Shown piece by piece: positions 54,919 to 64,000 of a stretch of 64,000 nt of DNA (the stretch's first letter is position 1; every line of letters begins with the position of its first letter). The DNA comes from Pseudahrensia aquimaris. GTDB taxonomy: Bacteria; Pseudomonadota; Alphaproteobacteria; Rhizobiales; Rhizobiaceae. The notes beneath the pieces are model-generated. The model made no database searches and was not told where the DNA came from. It was given only the letters and a program-made list of their open reading frames with translations. The position numbers and the translations under genes are program-made. The stretch is taken from NCBI RefSeq assembly GCF_042676045.1, contig NZ_JBHTJV010000005.1:186001-250000 (forward strand). Reading direction: 5' to 3'.

Positions 54919-56634
54919 TTATTGCTCGCGGAACGCACGGTGGAAGCTGTCAACCAAAGGCTGCATGACGTAGGCTACAAATGTGCGTGGATTGGAGACA
55001 ACATACACCTCCGCGGCCATTCCGTTACGCACTTCATCAATACCCGTTTTCTTGCCCGGCGTATCACGCATACGGGCACGAGCGAGAAAGTAGCTCTCTC
55101 CTGTCTGCTCATCCGTTATTGAATCAGCGGAAACGAAAGTTACCGTTGCATCAATTGGATCATAAAGACGACGGTTCAAAGTGGTTATAGTCACACGTGC
55201 GTCCTGTTCTGGCTGCACTTGCTTGGCCTTATTGAGCGGAACGCGGAATTCGACCAGCAGTTCAGCATCGAGCGGCACGATCTCAGCAATCGGTTGCCCC
55301 GCTGGAACGACACCACCGGTTGTATTGGCGCTCAAATTAACGATGGTTCCGGCAACAGGAGCGCGAAGTTCAGTTAGGTCCAACGCCGTCTGTGCTGCTG
55401 GAATTTGATCGCGAATTTCCGCCAATTCTCCGATGATTTTAGTCATCTCCTCAGAGCGTTTCTCACGATCATTTTCCTGAATTTCGGTCAGCTTTGACGT
55501 AGCTTCAGCAATACGTTGGTTCGTAGCTTCAATTTCAGAGCGGAGGTTCTGGCCGGATGTGATTTGTTCAAGCTGCGTCTTCTCCAAATCCCAGAGACGG
55601 GATTTCGGCAAGAAGCCTTCATCAGCCAACGGCCTCACGCGCGATAGTTCACGCTCGGTCAAAGCGAGCAGTCGCTGCCCACCGGCTAAGCGTGCTTCCA
55701 GTCCTAGCTTTTGCTCCTTGAAGGTCTCGATTTGACGCCCAATTGTCTCCAATTGCGCTGCAAGACGGTTCCGCGCAGCTTCAAATTCACGCCGCTGTTC
55801 TTCCAAAACAGGGCTTGCCTGTTGCTGCGCCTGCACAGCCACTTCATCAATGATGCCTTGCCCGCCACGCAGGTTGGATAACGTGTCATCAGTTGCTGGA
55901 ACACTAACGGGTCCAATTACGCTCTCGCCACGTTGCTCAGCTTCGTAACGAGCTTTCCGGGCCAGAAGGGTTCGTTGCCGCGCCATCAATCGCGTCAGTT
56001 CGGCCTGCTTGGCGCTGCGATCGAGCGTCAAAAGCAGATCACCCGCTTTGACCTGTGATCCATCTCGAACCAAAATTTCGCGCACAACGCCACCATCGGG
56101 GTGCTGCACCAGTTTATTGTTGCCAGTAGAAATGATCTTGCCACCTGCAACAACCGCAGACGAAATCGGAGACAAAACAGCCCAAAGACCGAAGATCAGC
56201 AAAAAACCGAAAACAAACATCAGCCCTTTTGAGACAATGCTTTTGTGACCCGTGGGAACATTATCGCCCCACGACGCCGTCAATTCGCGTGGTGCGTTTT
56301 TGTCAGCGCCTAAAGGTGCGGCAGCCGTTTGAGCAGCATCTGCTGGCACTTCTTTTTTTACGGGGTCAATTTTGCCGAGCGGAACTTTTTCACCCACATT
56401 GGCCGAAGCCGCAGCGGCAGCCGTCGCGGCAGCACCGCTGGAAGCTGATTGCTGGGTTGGCCCGGAGTCTGGTGTGTGAGTCTCAGCCGAGGATTCGGGT
56501 GTTTCCATATCGGGAACGTCATCAACAACATGCGCAGGCGCATCTTCACCACCACGAGAAGTTCTCAACCCATGGTTTTTGGCGGCCAGCTTTTCGGCCT
56601 CTTCTAACATCGCAAGAATATCGTTGGGCTTCAT
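54919..56634 (-). CDS. Type I secretion periplasmic adaptor (HlyD/PrtE family)
   Basis: Adaptor of the type I secretion system, 571 residues. After an atypical cytoplasmic extension of about 135 residues rich in Ala, Pro, Glu and Asp, a membrane helix (residues 137-160, LMFVFGFLLIFGLWAVLS) leads to the HlyD core: GGKIISTGNNKLVQHPDGGV with the half-lipoyl motif, a long coiled-coil hairpin, ELRAPVAGTIVNLSANTTGG and the C-terminal VRNGMAAEVYVVS. The ATG overlaps the ABC transporter stop by four bases. It would join that transporter to an outer-membrane factor encoded elsewhere, possibly the TolC-like protein at the left of the window. Confidence 0.93.
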   Translation of the reverse strand: MKPNDILAMLEEAEKLAAKNHGLRTSRGGEDAPAHVVDDVPDMETPESSAETHTPDSGPTQQSASSGAAATAAAAASANVGEKVPLGKIDPVKKEVPADAAQTAAAPLGADKNAPRELTASWGDNVPTGHKSIVSKGLMFVFGFLLIFGLWAVLSPISSAVVAGGKIISTGNNKLVQHPDGGVVREILVRDGSQVKAGDLLLTLDRSAKQAELTRLMARQRTLLARKARYEAEQRGESVIGPVSVPATDDTLSNLRGGQGIIDEVAVQAQQQASPVLEEQRREFEAARNRLAAQLETIGRQIETFKEQKLGLEARLAGGQRLLALTERELSRVRPLADEGFLPKSRLWDLEKTQLEQITSGQNLRSEIEATNQRIAEATSKLTEIQENDREKRSEEMTKIIGELAEIRDQIPAAQTALDLTELRAPVAGTIVNLSANTTGGVVPAGQPIAEIVPLDAELLVEFRVPLNKAKQVQPEQDARVTITTLNRRLYDPIDATVTFVSADSITDEQTGESYFLARARMRDTPGKKTGIDEVRNGMAAEVYVVSNPRTFVAYVMQPLVDSFHRAFREQ

Positions 56635-58409
56635 ACCGATTCTCCCAATCCCGCAGAACCACCGACACTTTCAGCCGTTGCGGCGGACGCCTTGCTTGAA
56701 CGCTCGCGCTTTTCGCTGCGTGGAGACTGCACTGGAATGCGTTGGGTTTTCGCCGTCACTGTTTTCGGCCCACTGCGCTGCTTGCCCTGATCATCGAAAT
56801 TTGCGGCAACATAGGCATCAACCTTGCCATTACGTATCGTCAAGACATAGTCAGCCGCACGCAAAACGGACCTGCGCTGAGTGATGATAATAATGGTGCG
56901 GCCCTGCGCTTTGGCCCGTTCCAGTGCCTGAACAAGGCTTTCTTCGCCCTCGGCATCCAAGTGAGCGTTCGGCTCGTCCAGAACCAGAACACGCGGGTTT
57001 GTATAGAGCGCACGGGCAAGCGCGATGCGCTGTTTTTGCCCGCCGGACAACATGATTTTACCCGGACCAATCACAGTCCCGTAGCCATCATTCAAGCGTG
57101 TGATCATCTCGTGAACACCGGCAGCCTGAGCGGCTGCAACCACGCGACGCTCGTCTGGACGGGTTTCCAGCCGCGCAATATTTTCTGCAAGCGTTGCGGG
57201 AAATAGGGTAATTTCCTGGCTAACATAGCCCACGCTTTCTCCCCATTGATCTTCGGGCCACTGGCTGCGCTCAGCACCGTCAAGACGCACCTGGCCTTCG
57301 TCCAAATTCAAAGCCCCGACAATGGCCTTGGCGACCGTAGACTTGCCAGCACCGGACGGACCGATGATTGCAAGCGTTTTTCCCGCTTCAAGATCGAATG
57401 AAATACCGTCCAAAATTGGAGGACCACTGCCCTCTTCATGGGGATTCCACACCAGATTTTCGACAGAGATATGGCCAGCCGGCTCAGGCAAACGAATTTT
57501 GTCTTCGTCGCCATCGCTTTGAGCCAAAAGCTCCTTGATATTCTTATCAGCGTCACGAGCCATCGCAATGCGATCCCAGCCGCCGATCACTTGCTCGATT
57601 GGACCGAGCGCACGGCCAGAAATCATTGAGGCGGCGAAGATCACACCACCGGAAATCACGCCATTGATAACCAGATACGCACCCCAAGCCATGATAAGAA
57701 TCTGCAAGACTTTGCGGACAGCTTTTGACGTTCCGTAAAATGCGGAAGCCTGTGAAGCAGCCTCATCGCTGGCGCGCAGCGACATGCCCATTTGCGTGCC
57801 CCAACGCTCCATGATTGATGGCAAAAGCCCCATGGCGCGGATGTCTTCAGAACGCGAAAAAACAGACTGAGCAAAAGTAAGCGCGCCTACATCAAACTGT
57901 TTCGCCTGCTCGCTCTTTTCTGCCGTCATGGTTTTGTTGAGCCATGCGACAGCGGCCAGCAAAACCATGCCAACGACCGTAACCACGCCCAACGTCCAGT
58001 GCAGCAGGAACATCAGCAGCAAAAAGAACGGCGTAAACGGCAAGTCAAACAGGCCGACAAGCGTGCGTGAAGATATAAAGCTGCGCACATTGTTGAAATC
58101 ACGCAAATAAGACGAGCTTTGCACCCGCCCATTGCTGGCGGCCAAACGAGAGAACAGCGGATCGGCCACCTCCACGGTGTATTTGGCCGATGCCCGCTGC
58201 GCAAGCACGCCTCGGACCGCCTCTGCAATGCCAAACAGGATCATCGCACCGATGGCAATGAGAGAGATATAAATCAATGTTTCCAGAGAGTTGGACGACA
58301 AAACGCGGTCGTATATTTGCAACATGTGCAACGCCGGGACGATGACCAACAGATTGACCGCAATCGAGAAGATCGCAATCCATTTCAGGCTACCTTTGAA
58401 CACCGTCAT
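56631..58409 (-). CDS. Type I secretion ABC transporter (PrtD family)
   Basis: Exporter ATPase of 592 residues for RTX-type substrates. The membrane half begins with the typical LHMLQIYDRVLSSNSLETL and has six helices to about residue 300. The nucleotide-binding half has Walker A GPSGAGKST, signature LSGGQKQRIALARAL, Walker B VLVLDEPNAHLD and a histidine-loop glutamine variant (TIIIITQRRSVLRAADYV; most ABC proteins have H here). A hydrophilic tail of about 60 residues ends the chain. No N-terminal C39-like domain is present. It lies directly downstream of the giant RTX protein gene and is translationally coupled to the adaptor. Confidence 0.94.
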   Translation of the reverse strand: MTVFKGSLKWIAIFSIAVNLLVIVPALHMLQIYDRVLSSNSLETLIYISLIAIGAMILFGIAEAVRGVLAQRASAKYTVEVADPLFSRLAASNGRVQSSSYLRDFNNVRSFISSRTLVGLFDLPFTPFFLLLMFLLHWTLGVVTVVGMVLLAAVAWLNKTMTAEKSEQAKQFDVGALTFAQSVFSRSEDIRAMGLLPSIMERWGTQMGMSLRASDEAASQASAFYGTSKAVRKVLQILIMAWGAYLVINGVISGGVIFAASMISGRALGPIEQVIGGWDRIAMARDADKNIKELLAQSDGDEDKIRLPEPAGHISVENLVWNPHEEGSGPPILDGISFDLEAGKTLAIIGPSGAGKSTVAKAIVGALNLDEGQVRLDGAERSQWPEDQWGESVGYVSQEITLFPATLAENIARLETRPDERRVVAAAQAAGVHEMITRLNDGYGTVIGPGKIMLSGGQKQRIALARALYTNPRVLVLDEPNAHLDAEGEESLVQALERAKAQGRTIIIITQRRSVLRAADYVLTIRNGKVDAYVAANFDDQGKQRSGPKTVTAKTQRIPVQSPRSEKRERSSKASAATAESVGGSAGLGESV

Positions 58410-58570
58410 TCCTCTTTACGCAAAACATACCCGCGGAATCCCACAGAAGTATGATCGTAAAACCCTAACATTTTCTGGATAGGAGCTGTTAACCCAAACG
58501 TCGCTCCCCTCCGAGTACATAACTCCAAGATCAAACCGCGTATATCGGCCAGAAACTGGGCGCAAAAATG

Positions 58571-58603
58571 GAAAAGACCCCATCTCTTGCAAGATGAGGT
58601 CTT
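58571..58603 (-). terminator. Terminator-like hairpin upstream of the type I exporter genes
   Basis: On the minus strand, AAGACCTCATCT pairs with AGATGGGGTCTT (one G-U pair) around a 6-base loop, followed by T-rich sequence (TTTTCC then ATTTTT). It follows two other hairpins in the gap after the giant RTX gene. Confidence 0.75.
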
Positions 58604-58613
58604 CTTCCACCTT

Positions 58614-58666
58614 AGCCCGTTTGGCGGGCTGAGGGTTACCGCCCGTTGGTCAAGAACGGGCGGTAA
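58614..58666 (-). terminator. Two further hairpins after the RTX adhesin stop
   Basis: A perfect 12-bp stem TTACCGCCCGTT / AACGGGCGGTAA (58636-58647 and 58655-58666) with a 7-base loop begins 18 bases after the adhesin stop; then AGCCCG / CGGGCT (58614-58619, 58625-58630) with a 5-base loop. Neither has a strong T run. They may stabilise the long adhesin mRNA 3' end or act with the terminator that follows. Confidence 0.65.
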
Positions 58667-58684
58667 TTTCTTTGTCCGGTCAGA

Positions 58685-61600
58685 TTAGTGATCGACCAGA
58701 TCTTCGATTTTGAACCACTCTTTGGATTCTTCGAAGTAGACGCTTTCGATATCGATCAGGAGATCGGTACCTGTGTCGCCGACAACCGTTACCGTTCCGT
58801 CCGAGTTGGCTTCGAACGTGTAGTCCGAAGATGAGCCGGAACCAAAGGTCACGAGGTCGAAGCCCTTGCCGCCGTCGAGAATATCGTCGCCGTTGGAGAC
58901 TTCGATACAATCGTGGCCGCCTTTACCAAGGATGAGGTCATCACCATCGGTGCCCTTGATCAACTTATCGTTGCCCTCGGTGCCCATGATCATGTTCGGC
59001 TCATCGTCCTCAATCGTCACCTTGACGACCGCCGTGTCCGTTCCACCGTTACCATCGGAGATGGTGTAGGTGAACATATCCATACCAGTAAAGTTCGGAT
59101 CGTTCGGCGTGTAGGTAACAGTGCCGTCAGCGTTGATCGTAACCGTACCGTTGGTGCCATCCGTGACGTTGATGACTTCGAGCGGATCGCCGTCGGCGTC
59201 CGTATCGTTCTCGAGTACATCGATGACGATTGGATCACCAAGATCGACTGTCTTCATGTCATCAACAGCAACCGGATCAACGTTAGGAGCCGGGTCAGGA
59301 CCAAGATCAACCGTTACGGTTGCAGTGTCTTCGCCACCATTACCGTCCTTGATCGTATAGGTGAAGGTATCCGTTCCCGTAGCACCTGCGTTCGGCGTGT
59401 AGAGGATCATGCCATTGGCTTGAACAATGATCGTGCCTTTGCCTGGCTGTGTAGTTCCGATGATCATCAGCGGATCACCATCCGGATCACTATCATTACC
59501 GAGCACGTCAATCATGATAGGGGTGCCATCGCTGGCATCCGCCACATCATCCACTGCATCCGGTGGGCGGTTCGGATCAGGGTTGATCGTAACCGTCACG
59601 GTCGCCGTATCCGTTCCGCCGTTTCCGTCGGAGATCGTGTAGGTGAACGTGTCCGTTCCAGTGAAGCCAGCGTTCGGTGTGTAGACAGGCTTGCCGTCCG
59701 CACCAATCGTGACCATGCCGTTGGAACCGTTGGTCGTTCCAATAATGGTCAGATCCTGACCTTCCGGATCATTGTCGTTCATCAGAACCATGATGGAGAC
59801 GGGGTCGCCCTCGGTGGTCGTTGCGGTGTCATCCACAGCGTCCGGATCCTGATTTTCTACGGTAACCGTGACCGTGGCCGTATCGGTCTCACCCTCATCA
59901 TCAGTGATGACGTAGGTGAACGTATCCGTGCCGGTGAAGCCAGCGTTCGGCGTGTAGACCGGGCGGCCATCCGCACCGATTGTGACCGTACCGTTGGCGC
60001 CGTTGGTGACAGAAGTCACTGTAACCATTCCACCATCTGGATCGTTGTCGTTGACGAGAACATCAATCGCAACCGGCGTGCCGGATGGCGTTGTTGCCGC
60101 ATCGTCAACAGCCACAGGTGGCAGATCCGGATCAGCTTCCACCGTCACTTTCACTTCCGCAGTGGAGAAGCCACCGTTTCCGTCCGTGATCGTGTAGGTG
60201 AACGTGTCCATGCCAGTGAAGCCCGGGTTCGGCGTGTAGATCGGCTTGCCATTCGGACCGATAGCAACGGTGCCGTTGGCCGGTGTGCCGAGCGACACAA
60301 TCGAAAGTGGATCACCTTCTGGATCGCTGTCGTTCATGAGAACCATGATCTCAACCGGATCGCCTTCGCCTGTCGTGGCCACATCGTCGACCGCATCAGG
60401 TTTCTGGTTGTTGACCGTCACCGTGACAGTCGCCGTATCCGTCGCGCCTTGGTCATCGACAACCACGTAGGTGAACGTATCTGTTCCCGTAAAGCCAGCG
60501 GCTGGTGTGTAAACCAATTCGCCGTTAGCACCCTGGGTGACCGTTCCACCATTGGCCGACGTTGGATCGAATGACTGGATCATCTGGGCATCGCCCTGAT
60601 CGTCCGTGTCGTTCGCCAGAACATCGATGGAGACCGGCGTGCCGGAGTCCGTCGTCGCCACATCGTTGTTGGCTGTGGTGTCATTGGGCGTCGGGTCAAC
60701 CACGGTGACCGTAACGGTCGCCGTATCGGTTGCGCCTTGGTCATCAACAACCACGTACTCAAACGTGTCCGTGCCGGTGAAGCCCGTTGGCGGGATGTAG
60801 ACCAGCTGACCGTTTGCGCCCTGCGCAACCGTACCACCATTGGCCGAAGTCGGATCAAACGACTGGATCATCTGGGCATCGCCCTGATCGTCCGTGTCGT
60901 TCGCCAGAACATCAATCGTCACAGGCGTGTTGATGTTCGTGGTATCCGCATCGTCGTTAGCGGTCGTGTCGTTCGGCGTTGGGTCAACCACGGTGACCGT
61001 AACGGTCGCCGTATCGGTTGCACCTTGGTCGTCAACAACCACGTACTCGAACGTGTCCGTGCCGGTGAAGCCCGTTGGCGGGATGTAGACCAGCTGACCG
61101 TTTGCGCCCTGCGCAACCGTACCACCATTGGCAGAAGTCGGATCAAACGACTGGATCATCTGGGCATCGCCCTGATCGTCCGTGTCGTTCGCCAGAACAT
61201 CAATCGTCACAGGCGTGTTGATGTTCGTGGTATCCGCATCGTCGTTAGCGGTCGTGTCGTTGTCGTCGCCGGTGATCGTTACCGTCGCCGTATCCGTGCC
61301 GCCTTTACCGTCAGAGATCGTATAGGTGAACTCGTCCGGACCGGTATAGCCAGGGTTCGGGATGTAGACGATTTGTCCGTCCATCGTCACGATGACCGAG
61401 CCATTGGATGGCGGCGTTGTGCCGATGATGGTCAGCGGGTCCATGTCCGGGTCGCTGTCGTTGGTGAGCACGTCGATGAACTGGGGCAGGCCCGTGTTCA
61501 CTGTCGCATCATCAACCGCATCCGGGTCGTTATTGTCTGGCTCGACATTGACCATCACGTTGACAACATCGCTGCCGCCCTGATCGTCTTTCAGCACATA

Positions 61601-64000
61601 TGTGAAGCTGTCCATACCAGTGAAGCCATCGTTTGGCGTGTAGGTGACAGTTCCGTCATCATTCAGCACAACCGTGCCGTTCTGAGCCGTGCCGACCATC
61701 ATTACCATGATGGGGTCGCCATCCGGATCGCTGTCGTTTGCAAGAACATCGATGACAACTGGCGTGCCTTGCGGCGTGTCAGCCATATCGTCCTTACCCA
61801 CTGGCGGATTGTTGGTCGGGGCTTCAACGGTAACCGTGACAGTCGCCGTATCCGTCGCGCCTTGCGCATCGATCACGGTGTACTCGAAAGTATCGGTTCC
61901 GGTGAAGCCGGTCGCTGGGATGTAGACCAGCTGTCCGTCACCCGTCTGCAGCACCATGCCACCGTTGGCCGATGTCATGTCGAAGGAGTCAATCGACTGC
62001 GCATCGCCTTGATCGTCCGTGTCGTTCGCCAACACATCTATCGTCACAGGCGTGTTGAGGGCGGTCGTGTCCGCATCATCAACAGCGTTGGTGTCATTTA
62101 TCACGCCAACTGTGACAGTTACAGTCGCCGTATCCGTCTCGCCACGCTCATCAATGACCGTGTACTCGAACGTATCTGTACCGGTGAAGCCTGCTGGCGG
62201 GATGTAGACCAGTTCGCCGTTAGCGTTCTGGGCAACCATGCCACCATTGGCAGACGTCATGTCGAATGACTGGATCGTCTGAGCATCGCCCTGATCGTCC
62301 GTGTCGTTCGCCAACACATCAATCGTGACAGGCACACCAACCGTTGTCGTAGCGTCGTCATCGACGGCGTTGGTGTCGTTCGGCTCGCCAACAGTGACAG
62401 TCACAGTCGCCGTATCCGTTGCGCCGTCATCATCGACAACAGTGTACTCGAATGTATCGGTACCCATGAAGCCTGCTGGCGGGATGTAGACCAGTTCGCC
62501 ATTGGCGTTCTGGGCAACCATGCCACCGTTGGCCGATGTCATGTCGAATGACTGGATCGACTGGGCATCGCCCTGATCGTCCGTGTCGTTCGCCAGCACA
62601 TCAATCGTGACGGGCACATCGACCATCGTCTCAGCGGCATCATCAACAGCGTTGGTTGAGTTTGGCTCGCCAACTGTGACAGTCACAGTCGCCGTATCCG
62701 TTGCACCACGAGCGTCAGTGATCGTGTAGGTGAATGTGTCTTCACCCTGGAAGCCAGCCGCCGGAATGTAGACCAACTGGCCATCACCCGTGCGCAACAC
62801 CGTGCCACCGTTAGCCGACGTGCCGTCGAAGCTGGTGATCGTCTGGATATCGCCCTCATCGTCGACATCGTTGGCTAGAACATCGATCATCACCATTGTG
62901 CCCGGCGTCGTCGTGGCCGCATCGTCCACCGCGTCGGTGGTGTTAGGCTGCTCAACGGTCACTGTAACGGTCGCCGTATCCGTTGCACCTTCGGCATCAA
63001 CCACAGTGTATTCGAACGTGTCCGTTCCAACGAAACCTGCTGGTGGGATGTAGACCAACTCACCATTGGCGTTCTGGGCGATCATGCCGCCTTCAGCAGA
63101 AGTCATATCGAACGACTGAATAGTCTGAGCATCGCCCTGATCGTCAGTGTCGTTCGCCAGAACATCGATTGTGACCGGAGTATCGACATTCGTCGTTTCC
63201 GCATCATCAACAGCGTTCGTATCGTTGTCAGCTGCCACAGTGACCGTAACGGTCGCCGTGTCCGTTGCGCCTTGAGCATCGACCACCGTGTAGGTGAACG
63301 TGTCAGTGCCTTCAAAGCCCGCATTCGGAATGTAGACCAACTCGCCAGCAGCGTTTTGAGCGACAGTGCCGTTCGCGCCGTTGGTGAAGGACTGGACACT
63401 TTGTGAGTCGCCCTGAGCGTCCACATCGTTAGCCAGAACGTCGATTACAACTGGTGTGCTCGGCGTGGTTTCGGCCGTGTCATCGACAGCGTCGGTGTCA
63501 TTGGGCTGCTCAACGGTCACCGTCACAGTAGCCGTGTCAGTCACACCGGTCTCATCGGTGATCGTGTATTCGAACGTGTCCGTGCCGATGAAGTCCGCAG
63601 CTGGCGTGTATTCCAGCGTGCCGTCAGCGTTCTCGGTGACCGTGCCACCGTTGGCGGTCGTCATATCGAAGTCAGTGACCTCAAACGTGTCGCCATCAGG
63701 GTCTGTGTCGTTGCCGAGCACATCGATGGAGACAGGCATGTTGGCATCCGTCGTTGTGTTGTCATCGACAGCATCGACAGTGCTTTCCACCGGCGTAATG
63801 ACAACAGTCGCAGTTGACGTTAGGCCATCCTCATCGGTGATTGTGTACTCAAAGGTATCACCACCGGTGAAGCCCGGTGCTGGCGTGTATTCCAGCGTAC
63901 CATCAGCATTCTGCGTAACGGTGCCACCATTCGGCGTTGTCATATCGAAGTCCGTGACCGTCAGGTTCGCATTGTCACCATCTGGGTCATCGTCGTTCGC
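58685..64000 (-). CDS. Giant tandem-95-repeat RTX adhesin (C-terminal 1771 residues, partial)
   Basis: Type I secreted giant protein whose N-terminus lies beyond the right edge: the frame is open to base 64000 (ANDDDPDGDNANLTV precedes the first internal Met). About 17 tandem units of 94-97 residues fill the visible part, each with VTIDVLANDTDDQGDAQ, GGTVAQGANGQLVYIPP, GFTGTDTFEYVVVDDQGA and TDTATVTVTV, i.e. cadherin/VCBS-like Ca-binding folds. The last ~110 residues form an RTX region (GTEGNDKLIKGTDGDDLILG, NGDDILDGGKGFD) plus a C-terminal secretion signal region ending in DIESVYFEESKEWFKIEDLV. The repeats are highly similar in DNA, so length probably varies between strains. It is followed by its exporter genes. 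Confidence 0.93.
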   Translation of the reverse strand, partial: ANDDDPDGDNANLTVTDFDMTTPNGGTVTQNADGTLEYTPAPGFTGGDTFEYTITDEDGLTSTATVVITPVESTVDAVDDNTTTDANMPVSIDVLGNDTDPDGDTFEVTDFDMTTANGGTVTENADGTLEYTPAADFIGTDTFEYTITDETGVTDTATVTVTVEQPNDTDAVDDTAETTPSTPVVIDVLANDVDAQGDSQSVQSFTNGANGTVAQNAAGELVYIPNAGFEGTDTFTYTVVDAQGATDTATVTVTVAADNDTNAVDDAETTNVDTPVTIDVLANDTDDQGDAQTIQSFDMTSAEGGMIAQNANGELVYIPPAGFVGTDTFEYTVVDAEGATDTATVTVTVEQPNTTDAVDDAATTTPGTMVMIDVLANDVDDEGDIQTITSFDGTSANGGTVLRTGDGQLVYIPAAGFQGEDTFTYTITDARGATDTATVTVTVGEPNSTNAVDDAAETMVDVPVTIDVLANDTDDQGDAQSIQSFDMTSANGGMVAQNANGELVYIPPAGFMGTDTFEYTVVDDDGATDTATVTVTVGEPNDTNAVDDDATTTVGVPVTIDVLANDTDDQGDAQTIQSFDMTSANGGMVAQNANGELVYIPPAGFTGTDTFEYTVIDERGETDTATVTVTVGVINDTNAVDDADTTALNTPVTIDVLANDTDDQGDAQSIDSFDMTSANGGMVLQTGDGQLVYIPATGFTGTDTFEYTVIDAQGATDTATVTVTVEAPTNNPPVGKDDMADTPQGTPVVIDVLANDSDPDGDPIMVMMVGTAQNGTVVLNDDGTVTYTPNDGFTGMDSFTYVLKDDQGGSDVVNVMVNVEPDNNDPDAVDDATVNTGLPQFIDVLTNDSDPDMDPLTIIGTTPPSNGSVIVTMDGQIVYIPNPGYTGPDEFTYTISDGKGGTDTATVTITGDDNDTTANDDADTTNINTPVTIDVLANDTDDQGDAQMIQSFDPTSANGGTVAQGANGQLVYIPPTGFTGTDTFEYVVVDDQGATDTATVTVTVVDPTPNDTTANDDADTTNINTPVTIDVLANDTDDQGDAQMIQSFDPTSANGGTVAQGANGQLVYIPPTGFTGTDTFEYVVVDDQGATDTATVTVTVVDPTPNDTTANNDVATTDSGTPVSIDVLANDTDDQGDAQMIQSFDPTSANGGTVTQGANGELVYTPAAGFTGTDTFTYVVVDDQGATDTATVTVTVNNQKPDAVDDVATTGEGDPVEIMVLMNDSDPEGDPLSIVSLGTPANGTVAIGPNGKPIYTPNPGFTGMDTFTYTITDGNGGFSTAEVKVTVEADPDLPPVAVDDAATTPSGTPVAIDVLVNDNDPDGGMVTVTSVTNGANGTVTIGADGRPVYTPNAGFTGTDTFTYVITDDEGETDTATVTVTVENQDPDAVDDTATTTEGDPVSIMVLMNDNDPEGQDLTIIGTTNGSNGMVTIGADGKPVYTPNAGFTGTDTFTYTISDGNGGTDTATVTVTINPDPNRPPDAVDDVADASDGTPIMIDVLGNDSDPDGDPLMIIGTTQPGKGTIIVQANGMILYTPNAGATGTDTFTYTIKDGNGGEDTATVTVDLGPDPAPNVDPVAVDDMKTVDLGDPIVIDVLENDTDADGDPLEVINVTDGTNGTVTINADGTVTYTPNDPNFTGMDMFTYTISDGNGGTDTAVVKVTIEDDEPNMIMGTEGNDKLIKGTDGDDLILGKGGHDCIEVSNGDDILDGGKGFDLVTFGSGSSSDYTFEANSDGTVTVVGDTGTDLLIDIESVYFEESKEWFKIEDLVDH
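60601..61464. repeat. Near-identical 288-bp tandem DNA repeats inside the adhesin gene
   Basis: The anchor CGTCCGTGTCGTTCGCCAGA recurs at 60601, 60889 and 61177, an exact 288-base spacing (96 codons), and the copies differ by only scattered bases. A second run with a 282-base period has anchors at 62014, 62296 and 62578. Confidence 0.85.

Noticed and set aside
58913..60574. Long plus-strand frames (also 60737-62269) opposite the RTX adhesin
   Set aside because: They repeat with the adhesin repeat period and have R/V/I-rich shadow composition, so they are antisense images of the tandem repeats.
58980..64000. CRISPR-like regular repeats
   Set aside because: The regular spacing is from in-frame 94-97-codon protein repeats; there are no short direct repeats with unique spacers and no cas genes.

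Overview
The window looks like a chromosome segment from an alphaproteobacterium, most likely a marine or host-associated member of the Hyphomicrobiales (Rhizobiales). The evidence is the family content: a CIRCE-controlled groESL, a Usg-family protein, a DUF1194 protein, propionyl-CoA carboxylase and methylmalonyl-CoA mutase genes, a LuxR/LuxI pair and EAL, TetR and TRAP proteins of alphaproteobacterial type. The genus cannot be fixed from the sequence alone. No tRNA, rRNA, insertion sequence, prophage or CRISPR array was recognised.

Left end (1-15283, minus strand): a secretion and adhesion operon. Transcription order is a 3633-residue LEPR-XLL/DUF4347 tandem-repeat surface protein, a TolC-like outer-membrane lipoprotein, a small secreted-type membrane-fusion protein, and a second HlyD-like adaptor that runs off the left edge. 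No ABC ATPase is visible in the window. Right end (54919-64000, minus strand): a second giant tandem-repeat protein with C-terminal RTX repeats (its N-terminus lies beyond the right edge), followed by a PrtD-type type I secretion ABC transporter and its HlyD-type adaptor. Three hairpins separate the RTX protein from its exporter. The two ends thus carry two different export routes for giant proteins built from related ~95-residue repeats.

Middle: 15488-18784 holds a Rieske oxygenase with a small coupled partner, an orphan TRAP solute-binding protein and thymidine kinase. 18999-25917 holds an EAL phosphodiesterase, a redox pair (cytochrome b fused to an ethylbenzene-dehydrogenase-like haem domain, plus a ferredoxin-type reductase), and a PstS-like binding protein coupled to a HAMP receptor without an obvious output domain. 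26014-28728 holds allA with a DUF971 gene, a secreted trypsin-like protease and a PhyH dioxygenase. 29132-30959 is a stress locus: a TetR regulator and membrane protein divergent from PspA and YiaA/B genes, with three near-identical palindromes between them.

Propionate metabolism is spread over pccB (31110), pccA (44157) and the methylmalonyl-CoA mutase (47649); together they take propionyl-CoA to succinyl-CoA apart from the epimerase, which is not seen. Between pccB and pccA lie an AlkB remnant, a LysM protein, DUF1194, Usg, groES-groEL, a peroxiredoxin-like protein, yghU, small conserved-looking genes and the luxR-luxI quorum-sensing pair. Directly upstream of pccA is a GC-rich structured intergenic region that resembles 6S RNA. 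After the mutase come a TRIC-family channel, an HNH protein, moaA, a CBS protein, a HEAT-like protein and an ABC-F ATPase.

All assignments come from reading the sequence by eye; no similarity search was run.
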